Assembly (NCBI RefSeq): GCF_001552535.1
Contig: NZ_BCRJ01000052.1
Location: 1 to 64,000 of the forward strand
Length of the DNA stretch: 64,000 nt
Direction of reading: 5' to 3'
From: Nocardioides jensenii JCM 1364 = NBRC 14755
Lineage (GTDB): Bacteria; Actinomycetota; Actinomycetes; Propionibacteriales; Nocardioidaceae
The notes beneath the pieces are model-generated. The model was not told the origin of the DNA and did not search any database. It was given only the letters and a program-made list of their open reading frames with translations. Below, piece by piece: positions 8,273 to 16,160 of this stretch (the stretch's first letter is position 1; each line of letters opens with the position of its first letter). The position numbers were made by a program, and so were the translations under genes.

Positions 8273-9495
8273 CAGACCTCCACCAGGTCGGCCAGTTTCG
8301 GCCGCACGCCCCACATCTCGGTGAGGTCGTCGTACTCCTTGCGGACGCTGCCGCCCTTGACCCGACCGCCGGCCCGCACGGCGCGCAGCAGCGTGTTGCG
8401 CGGCGTGTGCTGGCTCTCGACGAACTCCACGACGTCGACCCTGTAGCCCAGCACCCGCAGGATCGAGGCGCGCAGCGCGTCAGTGAGGGTGTCCGCGAAC
8501 CGCTCGCGGAGGATGCCGTGGCGGGTCAGCATCGAGTACGGCGCCGGCGTGGGGTTCTTGCGCAGCTGGGCCGAGATGTCGTGGTGGCAGCAGGGCGCGG
8601 CCAGGACGAGCGCGGCCTCCCACTCCACGGCGCGGGCCAAGGCCTCGTCGGTGGCGGTGTCACACGCGTGGAGGGCCAGGGCCACGTCGGGCGCGCGGTC
8701 CCGGGTGGCGCTCGCGATGGAGCCGACCACGAACTCGGTCTCGCTGGCGATGCCCAGCCCCGCGGCCACCTCGGTGTTGTGCCGCGCCGACTGCTCCTTC
8801 ACGTCGACCCCGGTCAGGTGCACCGGTAGGCCACGGACGTGGCTGAGGAAGCGGTGCGCCGCGAAGGTCAGGTAGGCGTTGCCGCAGCCCAGGTCGACGA
8901 TTCGCAAGGGGTCGTCGGCAGTTGCCGTGCGCAGCGCCCCCTTGGCCACGGCGTCGGTGATCGAGGCGTCGAGCAGGCGCAGGAACTCCTCGACCTGGCG
9001 GTACTTCGCCTGCCGGGTCGGCTTGATCCGGCCCTGGGCGTCGGAGATGCCGAGCGCCACCAGCACCGGGTCGTCCTCGGGCAGGAGCCGCTGCTTGGCC
9101 TTGTCGTGCTCGCGTTCGACCTCCACCTCGTCCTCACGGGCACTCGTGTGCACCATCGCCTCGAGCTTCTTCGTCACCCGGATCTGGTGCTGCTCGGTCG
9201 TGGTCTCGACGTGCCAGTTGGCGAACGGTTGGTCGAGCAGGTCGTCGACGGCGTCACGTGCGTCGGTCTGGTCGGGCCCGACGGCATGGTTCGAGGTGTG
9301 GGCCTGGGTGTCGTCGTACGCCGTGATCTGGAGGCGCCGGCCGGCCTTGAGGTCGACATAGCGCAGCTCCACACGCTTCCACCTCGTCTGCTGGCCGCGC
9401 TGCCGCCCCGAGGCGACGGCCCGCACGAGCACGGTGTCGTCGAGGATGATTCCGCGCATCCGGGCCAGGGCGCGCAGCAGGGGTTCGGCTGCCAT
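8272..9495 (-). CDS. METTL25-like SAM-dependent methyltransferase
   Basis: This 407-residue protein has a central methyltransferase domain with RIVDLGCGNAYLTFAAHRFL (about residues 204-223) and a GVDVKEQSA acidic loop. Its active-site-like segment is LVLAAPCCHHDISAQL, the PCCHH motif of the Methyltransf_32 (METTL25/RRNAD1-like) group. The N-terminal 150 residues are specific to actinobacterial homologues. Its cellular target is not known. The ATG at 9495 shares one base with the stop of the preceding 28-codon gene (TGATG); a GTG lies one codon upstream. The stop overlaps the start of the propeller gene. Confidence 0.82.
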   Translation of the reverse strand: MAAEPLLRALARMRGIILDDTVLVRAVASGRQRGQQTRWKRVELRYVDLKAGRRLQITAYDDTQAHTSNHAVGPDQTDARDAVDDLLDQPFANWHVETTTEQHQIRVTKKLEAMVHTSAREDEVEVEREHDKAKQRLLPEDDPVLVALGISDAQGRIKPTRQAKYRQVEEFLRLLDASITDAVAKGALRTATADDPLRIVDLGCGNAYLTFAAHRFLSHVRGLPVHLTGVDVKEQSARHNTEVAAGLGIASETEFVVGSIASATRDRAPDVALALHACDTATDEALARAVEWEAALVLAAPCCHHDISAQLRKNPTPAPYSMLTRHGILRERFADTLTDALRASILRVLGYRVDVVEFVESQHTPRNTLLRAVRAGGRVKGGSVRKEYDDLTEMWGVRPKLADLVEV

Positions 9496-9581
9496 CACTT
9501 CACCAGCGCGGCGACGACCACGACGAGCAGGAGCCCCACCAGTGCCACGGGGATGACCAGACGGCGGTAGCGGGGATTCAT
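9495..9581 (-). CDS. 28-residue single-span membrane peptide
   Basis: MNPRYRRLVIPVALVGLL begins a 28-residue peptide that is a basic N-terminus plus one hydrophobic helix ending in K. AGGA lies 8 bases upstream of the ATG. The stop codon shares a base with the ATG of the methyltransferase gene. It starts only 10 bases after the FAD/Fe-S dehydrogenase stop. Such spacing, start signal and coupling argue for a real translated gene. It may be a small membrane protein, or its translation may simply couple the flanking genes. Confidence 0.55.
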   Translation of the reverse strand: MNPRYRRLVIPVALVGLLLVVVVAALVK

Positions 9582-9591
9582 GGACCCGATC

Positions 9592-12366
9592 CTACGTGCG
9601 AGGCCCGGCGAGCAGCTCGGCCAGGTGCACGGCGCGTACGCCGGCCAGGTCGTCGAGCTGCACCTGGCAGGACATGCCGTCGGCCAGGACGACGGCACCG
9701 GGCCCAGCGGCACGAACGGCGGGCAGCAGCGCCTGCTCCGCCACGGCGACCGAGACCTCGTAGTGCCCCTTCTCGACCCCGAAGTTGCCGGCCAGGCCAC
9801 AGCACCCCCCGACGCGGGTGAGGGTGACACCCGCCCGCCGGAGCAGGGCCTCGTCGGCCTCCCAGCCGAGCACGGAGGCGTGGTGGCAGTGCGGCTGCGC
9901 GACCACCTCCACGCCGGTCAGGTCGGGTGGCGTCCAGTCGATCGAGCCGAGGAACTCGGCCAGGGTCTGCACTCCCGAGGCCACCGCGGCTGTGCGCTCC
10001 CCCGGGACCAGCTCGGTCGCGTCACTGCGCAACGAGGCCAGGCACGACGGCTCGAGCCCGATCACCGGAACCCCCGACGCGACATACGGGTGCAGGGTCT
10101 CGACCGCGCGACCGACGATCGTGCGGGCGGCGTCGAGCTGCCCGGTGGTGATCCAGGTCAGGCCGCAGCAGGCGGACTCGTCGATCACCCGCACCCGCAG
10201 CCCGGCAGCCTCGAGGAGCCGGATCGCCGCGAGACCGGAGGCCGGGGTGAAGTGGTCGGTGAACGTGTCGGCCCAGACCCACACGTCGGGAGTGCCGTCG
10301 TCAGCAGTGCTGTGCATGCTTCGCCGCAGGGTCCGGGGCGCGAACGCCGGAAGGCTGCGGCGCTGGTCGATGCCGGCCGCTGCGCGCGCCAGCTTCGCCA
10401 GCGGCTCGATCCGCAGCGACGCGTTGAGCGCCGGCGCCAGGCGCGAGACCAGTCTCGCCCACCGTGGCAGCCGCCCCAGGGTGTAGTGGCTGCGCGGTCG
10501 CCGGCGGCCCCGGAACTGCTGGTGCAGCACCTCGGACTTGTACGTCGCCATGTCGACGCCGGTGGGGCAGTCGCGGGCACATCCCTTGCAGGACAGGCAG
10601 AAGTCGAGCGCCTCGGTCACTGCGGGATCGTTCAGCCCGTGGACGAGTTCCCCGTCGAGAGCCTCCTGCAGCACCCGCGCCCGCCCCCGGGTGGAGTCCT
10701 TCTCGTCGCGAGTTGCGGTGTAGGACGGACACATCACTCCACCCGACCCGGTGTTGTCAGCCAGGCACTTGCCCACGCCCGTGCAGCGGTGGACCGCTCG
10801 CCCGAGGGAGCCGTCGTCGTGCGCCAGGGCCAACAATGGCCGCAGCGCAGCGACCGGGCGAGCCGGCCTCAGATCCGCGTCGAGGGGTGCCGGGTCGACC
10901 AGCACGCCGGGGTTGAGCAGGTTGTCGGGGTCACAGATGCGCTTGACCTCCGCGAAGAGCTCGAGCGCGCGTTCGTCGTACATCATCGGCAGGAGTTCGG
11001 AGCGGGCCCGCCCGTCGCCGTGCTCCCCGCTCAACGAACCACCGTAGGCCCGCAGCGCCCGGGCGGAGTCGGTCAGGAACGAGCGAAAGCGTGATCCCCC
11101 GTCGTCGAACGGGAAGTCGATGCGCACGTGCACGCACCCGTCCCCGAAGTGGCCGTAGGGCACGCCGTCGAGCCCGTGGGTGCGCAGCAGCTCGTCGAAG
11201 TCACGCAGCCAGGCGCCGAGGTGCTCGGGTGGCACGGCCGCGTCCTCCCAGCCCGAGTACGCCGGCCGGCTCAGGCTGCGGGCGGCCAACCCGGCACCGT
11301 CCTCACGGATCCGCCACAACGCGGCCCGTTCGCCGGCCGCGTCGATGACCCGGTGGCCGAGGGCGCCGGAGGCACCGATCACCAACCCGGCAAGGGATTG
11401 CGCCTCATCTGGCGAAGCCGCACCGATCTCGACGAACAACCACCCGGCGCCTCGGGGAAGCTCGGGCACCGGCTTCCCGGCGGCCCTGACCACGTCGACG
11501 ATCCGGGCATCCAGGCCTTCGCAGGCGACCAGTGCGTGGCCACCCGCAGCGAGGATCGGGGGTACGACGTCCGCGGCCTCGACCATCGAGGCGAAACCGA
11601 GCACCACCAGTGTCGTCGCGACCGGTTCGGTGACCAGCTCCACGGTCGCCGACCGGACCAGTGCGAGGGTGCCCTCACTGCCGACCAGGAAGCGATCGAG
11701 ACGACGTCCGCGCTCGGGCAGCAGGTGCTCGAGGGAGTAGCCGCTCACCTGGCGCCCGAACCGGCCGAACTCCGTGCGCACCACAGCCAACGACTCGTCC
11801 ACCAGTCCGGCCAGCGCCGAGCCGACGGAGGAGTGGTCCGAGGTCGAGACGGTCTCCCCGGTGCCGAAGACCACGTCGAGACCGGTCACGTTGTCCGACG
11901 TGCGTCCGAAGCCCAGGGCCCTGGAGCCGCACGCGTTGTTGCCCAGCATGCCGCCGACCGTGCAGCGGGTGTGGGTCGAGGGATCGGGGCCGTAGCGCAG
12001 GCCGTGCGGAGTGATCGCGCGTTGGAGCTGGGCGTGCACGACGCCGGGCTGCACGAGCGCGGTGCGCGCCTCGGGGTCGACGGCGAGGATCCGGTTCAGG
12101 TGCTTCGAGGTGTCCACGACGATGCCGGGCCCCACGGCGTTGCCCGCGATGGAGGTGCCGGCGCCGCGCATGGTGACCGAGGTGCCGTTCGCGCGGGCCA
12201 CGGACAGGATCGCCTCGAGCTCGTCCGGGTGCCGGGGTCGTACGACGACCGCGGGCACCACGCGGTAGAGCGAGGCGTCGGAGGAGTGGAGCGCGCGGTC
12301 CAGGGCGGAGGCGGAGACGTCGGTGACTCCCTGCCGGCGCAGGTCCGCGAGGACCGCATCGTTCAT
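9592..12366 (-). CDS. FAD/Fe-S 2-hydroxyacid dehydrogenase (YdiJ-like)
   Basis: This 924-residue three-part oxidoreductase has an N-terminal PCMH-type FAD-binding domain (VVVRPRHPDELEAILSVA, then GAGTSIAGNAVGPGIVVD, about residues 40-85). A FAD-linked oxidase C-terminal domain follows, with YGHFGDGCVHVRIDFP (about 402-417) and GEHGDGRAR. Ferredoxin-like Cys clusters CTGVGKC (about 526) and CLSCKGCARDCP (about 587) come next, then CCG heterodisulfide-reductase-type domains (SACCGLTW, GGCCGLAGNFG). This architecture matches the YdiJ/D-2-hydroxyglutarate and D-lactate dehydrogenases that pass electrons to the respiratory chain. The neighbouring hydroxyacid-oxoacid transhydrogenase favours D-2-hydroxyglutarate as substrate (inference). 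Confidence 0.88.
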   Translation of the reverse strand: MNDAVLADLRRQGVTDVSASALDRALHSSDASLYRVVPAVVVRPRHPDELEAILSVARANGTSVTMRGAGTSIAGNAVGPGIVVDTSKHLNRILAVDPEARTALVQPGVVHAQLQRAITPHGLRYGPDPSTHTRCTVGGMLGNNACGSRALGFGRTSDNVTGLDVVFGTGETVSTSDHSSVGSALAGLVDESLAVVRTEFGRFGRQVSGYSLEHLLPERGRRLDRFLVGSEGTLALVRSATVELVTEPVATTLVVLGFASMVEAADVVPPILAAGGHALVACEGLDARIVDVVRAAGKPVPELPRGAGWLFVEIGAASPDEAQSLAGLVIGASGALGHRVIDAAGERAALWRIREDGAGLAARSLSRPAYSGWEDAAVPPEHLGAWLRDFDELLRTHGLDGVPYGHFGDGCVHVRIDFPFDDGGSRFRSFLTDSARALRAYGGSLSGEHGDGRARSELLPMMYDERALELFAEVKRICDPDNLLNPGVLVDPAPLDADLRPARPVAALRPLLALAHDDGSLGRAVHRCTGVGKCLADNTGSGGVMCPSYTATRDEKDSTRGRARVLQEALDGELVHGLNDPAVTEALDFCLSCKGCARDCPTGVDMATYKSEVLHQQFRGRRRPRSHYTLGRLPRWARLVSRLAPALNASLRIEPLAKLARAAAGIDQRRSLPAFAPRTLRRSMHSTADDGTPDVWVWADTFTDHFTPASGLAAIRLLEAAGLRVRVIDESACCGLTWITTGQLDAARTIVGRAVETLHPYVASGVPVIGLEPSCLASLRSDATELVPGERTAAVASGVQTLAEFLGSIDWTPPDLTGVEVVAQPHCHHASVLGWEADEALLRRAGVTLTRVGGCCGLAGNFGVEKGHYEVSVAVAEQALLPAVRAAGPGAVVLADGMSCQVQLDDLAGVRAVHLAELLAGPRT

Positions 12367-12378
12367 GCCGTCACCGTC

Positions 12379-12867
12379 TCAGCGCCTCGGCGGTCGGTAG
12401 CGCCAGGTGGACATGAGGACCACCTGCCCGGCCACGGCCACCAGGAACGCCAGGATCGCGGCCACCCCGAAGGCACCCATCGAGGGCTGAGGGTCGTCGG
12501 CCACCCGGATCGTGATCGCCAGGACCACGGTGAGCAGGGTCATCGTGCAGCCCCCGACCCATGCCAGGTCCTGGGCCAGCATCGCGCGCAGCCGGTCCTG
12601 GTTCTCGGGCTGCATCCACCACGACCGGTGCGGCACGTTGACATGGTGCAGCGAGCCCCGCCGGAAGAACAGGATGCAGCCGCCGAGCAGCCCACCCAGC
12701 ACGAGGCCGACGCCGGTCATGCTGAGCACGGCCACGCCACGGCTCTGGAAGCGGTCGGCGGTGCCGCTGGCGTCGAAGTGCACCGGGACCCGGTCGGGAT
12801 AGAGCAGCGCCGCGGCCACGATGGTGGCGAAGTAGGCGAGCACCGACAGGCGGAAGAACCAGATCAC
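12379..12867 (-). CDS. DUF1648-like small membrane protein
   Basis: This 162-residue protein has four hydrophobic segments (about residues 5-22, 48-68, 100-122 and 133-150). After the first helix comes YPDRVPVHFDASGTADRFQSR, the loop typical of DUF1648 membrane proteins. The GTG at 12867 overlaps the stop of the transhydrogenase gene (GTGA) and puts the first membrane helix right after VIWFFRL; the longer frame to 12924 runs inside the neighbour and is not used. Function is unknown. It lies between the transhydrogenase and the dehydrogenase genes. Confidence 0.8.
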   Translation of the reverse strand: MIWFFRLSVLAYFATIVAAALLYPDRVPVHFDASGTADRFQSRGVAVLSMTGVGLVLGGLLGGCILFFRRGSLHHVNVPHRSWWMQPENQDRLRAMLAQDLAWVGGCTMTLLTVVLAITIRVADDPQPSMGAFGVAAILAFLVAVAGQVVLMSTWRYRPPRR

Positions 12868-14132
12868 CAGTGCTCCATGGAGTCGGCGAAGATGTGCGCC
12901 AGGTCCTCGGCCCTCACCTCGCACGGAGCGGTGGCCAGCAGCCGCTGTTGCTTGAGGGAGCCCTCGACGAGATCGCTGACGTCGCGGTCGTCGTACCCCA
13001 CCTCGGCGAGGCCGCTGGGCAACCCGATGTCGCGCATCAATGTGGTGAGCACGTCGGGCAGCAGGTCGGGCGAGTCGACTGCGGCCGACGACGGATCAAG
13101 CAGTCGGGCCGCTGCCAGATGCCGCTCGGGAGCGGCCGAGAAGGTGAACCGGAACGCCTCCGGCGCGGTCAGGGAGACGGCCATGCCATGCGGCACCATC
13201 GCCTCCTCCTGCGGGTAGCCAGCGGGCCGGTAGTCACGCACCCGTCCTGCGATCGGGTAGGCGTTGGCGTGCGGGATGTGCACGCCGGCGTTGCCGAACC
13301 CCATGCCGGCGAACGTCGCGGCCAGGGCCATCTGCTCCCGCGCCGGGGCGTCGCTTCCCTCCCGCACGGCGGTCCGGAACGCGCCTGCCAACAACGACAG
13401 CGCCTTCTCCGACCACATGTCCGCGATCGGGTTCGCCCCGCAGTAGGGAACCCGTTCGGCGGCCCGCTTCGCCGGGAACTCGGCGTACCAGCGGGCGGTG
13501 TAGCTCTCGAGCGCGTGGCAGAGGATGTCCATGCCGGCCGCGGCGGTGACCATCGCGGGCTGCGACATCGACAGCTCGGGGTCGACGACGGCCTGGGTGG
13601 GCCGCAGCCGCGGGTGGCTGATGCCGGTCTTCACCTTCAACGACAACACGTCGAGCACGCAGATCGTGGTGCTCTCGCTGCCGGTGCCGGTGGTGGTCGG
13701 CACCGCGATCAACGGCTTGAGCGGGTGCTCGGGATCGAGTGCCCGTCCGACGGGGGCGTTGATGTAGTCCATCAGCTCGCCCTCGTTCGTGCCCAGCAGG
13801 TTCACCGCCTTGGCGGTGTCGATCGCCGAGCCACCGCCGACGGCCACATAGGCGTCGAACGGTCCCTCGGACCGGCCGAACTCGACCGCGCCGGCCAGGC
13901 TCTCGTCGGTGGGCTCGACGTGGGCGTCCTCGAAGACGACGACCTCGATGCCGGCGGCCGCGATCTGCTCGGCGATCCGGGTCGGGTGGCCGGTGGCGGC
14001 GACTCCGGGGTCGGTGATCAACAGCACCCGACGGGCGTCGTACTGCCCCAGGTCGTGACCGATCTCGGCCGAGGCCCCGGCACCGAACTTGAGACCGGGC
14101 GCAGCATAGGTGAAGACCGTCTCGTTCATCAT
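12864..14132 (-). CDS. Hydroxyacid-oxoacid transhydrogenase (ADHFE1 type)
   Basis: This 422-residue member of the iron-dependent alcohol dehydrogenase family closely follows human ADHFE1: AVGGGSAIDTAKAVNL (about residues 103-118), DYINAPVG, LKPLIAVPTTTGTGSE, GMDILCHALESY, YCGANPIADMW, FAGMGFGNAGVHIPHANAYPI and MVPHGMAVSLTAPEAF. The family couples oxidation of 4-hydroxybutyrate to succinate semialdehyde with reduction of 2-oxoglutarate to D-2-hydroxyglutarate, without free cofactor. The start is the first ATG of ATGATG, overlapping the NUDIX stop (ATGA); the next ATG at 14129 is possible. A FAD/Fe-S dehydrogenase two genes downstream could reoxidise D-2-hydroxyglutarate. Confidence 0.9.
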   Translation of the reverse strand: MMNETVFTYAAPGLKFGAGASAEIGHDLGQYDARRVLLITDPGVAATGHPTRIAEQIAAAGIEVVVFEDAHVEPTDESLAGAVEFGRSEGPFDAYVAVGGGSAIDTAKAVNLLGTNEGELMDYINAPVGRALDPEHPLKPLIAVPTTTGTGSESTTICVLDVLSLKVKTGISHPRLRPTQAVVDPELSMSQPAMVTAAAGMDILCHALESYTARWYAEFPAKRAAERVPYCGANPIADMWSEKALSLLAGAFRTAVREGSDAPAREQMALAATFAGMGFGNAGVHIPHANAYPIAGRVRDYRPAGYPQEEAMVPHGMAVSLTAPEAFRFTFSAAPERHLAAARLLDPSSAAVDSPDLLPDVLTTLMRDIGLPSGLAEVGYDDRDVSDLVEGSLKQQRLLATAPCEVRAEDLAHIFADSMEHW

Positions 14133-15019
14133 GACCTGCCTGACGTCGGAAGGGACAGGGAGTGACGCACCAGGTCGAGCACGGGCACCACGCCGGACTC
14201 GACGTCCGCGACCGGGACCCAGGCGACGTCGTCGGTGGTGCCGTCGACCTCGACCACCCGCGGTGTCGCGCCGTCGTCCACGTGGGCGCCGAAGATCAGG
14301 TGGACCCCGTGGAAGTCCTCGTGCCGACCGCTCGGCGCGGTGCCGGCGAACTGGACGTCGTGCACGTCGAGCAGCTCGCCGGGGGTGCACTCGATGCCGC
14401 ATTCCTCACGCACCTCGCGGACCAGGGCGGCCGCCGGTCGTTCACCGTGGTCGATCCCCCCGCCGGGCAGGGTCCAGTGCCCGGTGTGGAAGGCCCGTTC
14501 CGAGAGACGGGTCAGCAAGATGGTGTCGGCACGTCGGATGACGGCGTACGCCGCGATCCGCTGCAGCTGGAAGGGCCGGTGGTCGGCCAGGGCCTCGTGC
14601 ACCAGGGAGGTCACCGAGATGGTGCCGCTGCGTACGTCGGCCAGCGGCACCCAGGCCGCCTCCACGGTGGAGCCGTTGACCTCGACCACGTGTGGTTCCG
14701 GGGCGTCGGTCGGAACCCAGCCCTCGAAGACGATGCGCAGTGCGTGGTAGTCGGCCGGCCGCTCGCCGTGGGTGGCCTTCGGGTTGTGCAGGGAGTAGAC
14801 CCGGGCGTCCTCGGAGACGCCTGCCTCGAGGCCGGTCTCCTCCTGGATCTCGCGTACGACGGCCGTGCGCGGATCCTCGCCGTGATCGAGCCCGCCACCG
14901 GGGAGCGTCCAGAGCGGGGTCTTCGAGATGCGCGGCGCCAGCCGCGAGAGGAGGATGCGGTCACCCCGCAGGATCACGGCATATGCCGCGACCCGTTGCC
15001 GTTTCGGAAGTCGACCCAT
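14129..15019 (-). CDS. Tandem NUDIX hydrolase
   Basis: This 296-residue protein is made of two complete NUDIX domains. The first has the box GGGLDHGEDPRTAVVREIQE followed by ETGLE (about residues 43-67). The second has GGGIDHGERPAAALVREVRE followed by ECGIE (about 183-207). Both keep the REVxEE glutamates needed for metal binding. The repeats are close to each other (AYAVI-R-D-ILL-RL in both), so the gene arose by internal duplication. The start MGRLPKRQ at 15019 is chosen because the frame upstream runs across the divergent promoter. Substrates are unknown. It is the first gene of the long minus-strand run. Confidence 0.87.
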   Translation of the reverse strand: MGRLPKRQRVAAYAVILRGDRILLSRLAPRISKTPLWTLPGGGLDHGEDPRTAVVREIQEETGLEAGVSEDARVYSLHNPKATHGERPADYHALRIVFEGWVPTDAPEPHVVEVNGSTVEAAWVPLADVRSGTISVTSLVHEALADHRPFQLQRIAAYAVIRRADTILLTRLSERAFHTGHWTLPGGGIDHGERPAAALVREVREECGIECTPGELLDVHDVQFAGTAPSGRHEDFHGVHLIFGAHVDDGATPRVVEVDGTTDDVAWVPVADVESGVVPVLDLVRHSLSLPTSGRS

Positions 15020-15051
15020 GTGACCCGACTGTAGTCCTGTGGCGACTCGAC

Positions 15052-15077
15052 TTGCGTCATGGTCTCGCTTGTATACC
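15052..15077 (+). promoter_or_regulatory. Promoter-like boxes before acyltransferase pair
   Basis: TATACC (15072-15077) is a good -10 box and lies 9 bases before the ATG at 15087. This would place the transcript start at or next to the start codon, giving a leaderless or near-leaderless mRNA. TTGCGT (15052-15057) is the best -35 match but the spacing of 14 is short. No Shine-Dalgarno sequence precedes the ATG. Confidence 0.4.
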
Positions 15078-15086
15078 GTGGACCGA

Positions 15087-16160
15087 ATGGCTCGCGACCC
15101 CTGGCTCGACAACGTCAAGTTCACCTTGGTGACCCTCGTGGTGATCGGGCACTCGATGGGCCTCCTCGGAGCCACCGCCCTCGACCTGCAGGTCTACGAC
15201 TTCATCTACTTCTGGCACATCCCGGCCTTCGTGCTGCTCAGCGGCCATCTGTCGAAGAGCTTCGTCTGGGACCGCCGCCACCTGTCGTCCCTGGTCACCA
15301 CGATCGCCCTGCCCTACCTGATGTTCGAGCCGGCGCTCTACTACTTCCGCCGCCACATCGACCAGCCCGAGGACGGACCGTTGTGGCTCGAGCCGCACTG
15401 GGCGATGTGGTATCTCTGCGTGCTGTTCTTCTGGCGCCTGGCCACCCCGGTGCTCAAGAAGCACTGGGTCGCCGTCCCGATCGCGGTGGCGGTCTCGCTG
15501 CTCGGCGGGCTGACCGACGAGCTGATCTTCTGCCTGCCCCGCATCCTGGGCCTGCTGCCGTTCTTCGTGCTCGGGCTGCACCTCAGGCGTGAGCACCTCA
15601 CCCGACTCACCCGCTGGTGGGTCAAGCCGTTCGCGATCGTCGCGCTGGTCTGGATCTTCCGGTTCAGTGCCGACACCGACGAGTGGGCGCGCTCGGCGTT
15701 CCTCTACTACGACCAGGGCTACTCGATGCTGGGCTTCTCCGACGGTGACGCGATGGTGATCCGCGCCAAGGTGCTGGCGATCGGCCTGCTCGGCACGGCC
15801 AGTGTGCTGGCCCTGATCCCGCGCCGGGCGTCAGTGGTCAGCACCATGGGCTCGGCCACCCTGGTCGTCTACCTGTTCCACGGCTTCTTCGTGCGGTACG
15901 CCGACTACCGCGGCTGGCTCGACCCCTACCTGGAGAGCCAGTGGTTGTCGATCGGCCTGGTTCTGGGTGGCGCGATCGCACTGTCGTGCTTCCTGGCCGC
16001 ACCGCCGGTGGCCCGGGTGCTGACCTGGTGCGTCGACCCGATCGGTTCGGTGCGTCGTCTACGGTATGGCGGTGGCACGCGACCCCTGGCTCGACAACGT
16101 GAAGATGACGCTGGTGACGGTCGTGGTGATCGGCCACATGCTGGTGCTGGTTCCCGGTGA
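15087..16160 (+). CDS. Membrane acyltransferase 3 family protein (copy 1)
   Basis: This 357-residue multi-span protein starts MARDPWLDNVKFTLVTLVVIGH. The early VIGH, FWHIPAFVLLSGHLSKSF and GSATLVVYLFHGFFVRY segments are the conserved parts of the acyltransferase 3 / fucose-4-O-acetylase-like family, which transfers acyl groups to cell-surface sugars. About ten membrane helices are visible. The homologous part ends at DPIGSV (about residue 325). The last roughly 30 residues are read from sequence that encodes, in another frame, the start of the next paralogue, a 95-bp overlap. The original stop appears to have been lost. Confidence 0.85.
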   Translation: MARDPWLDNVKFTLVTLVVIGHSMGLLGATALDLQVYDFIYFWHIPAFVLLSGHLSKSFVWDRRHLSSLVTTIALPYLMFEPALYYFRRHIDQPEDGPLWLEPHWAMWYLCVLFFWRLATPVLKKHWVAVPIAVAVSLLGGLTDELIFCLPRILGLLPFFVLGLHLRREHLTRLTRWWVKPFAIVALVWIFRFSADTDEWARSAFLYYDQGYSMLGFSDGDAMVIRAKVLAIGLLGTASVLALIPRRASVVSTMGSATLVVYLFHGFFVRYADYRGWLDPYLESQWLSIGLVLGGAIALSCFLAAPPVARVLTWCVDPIGSVRRLRYGGGTRPLARQREDDAGDGRGDRPHAGAGSR

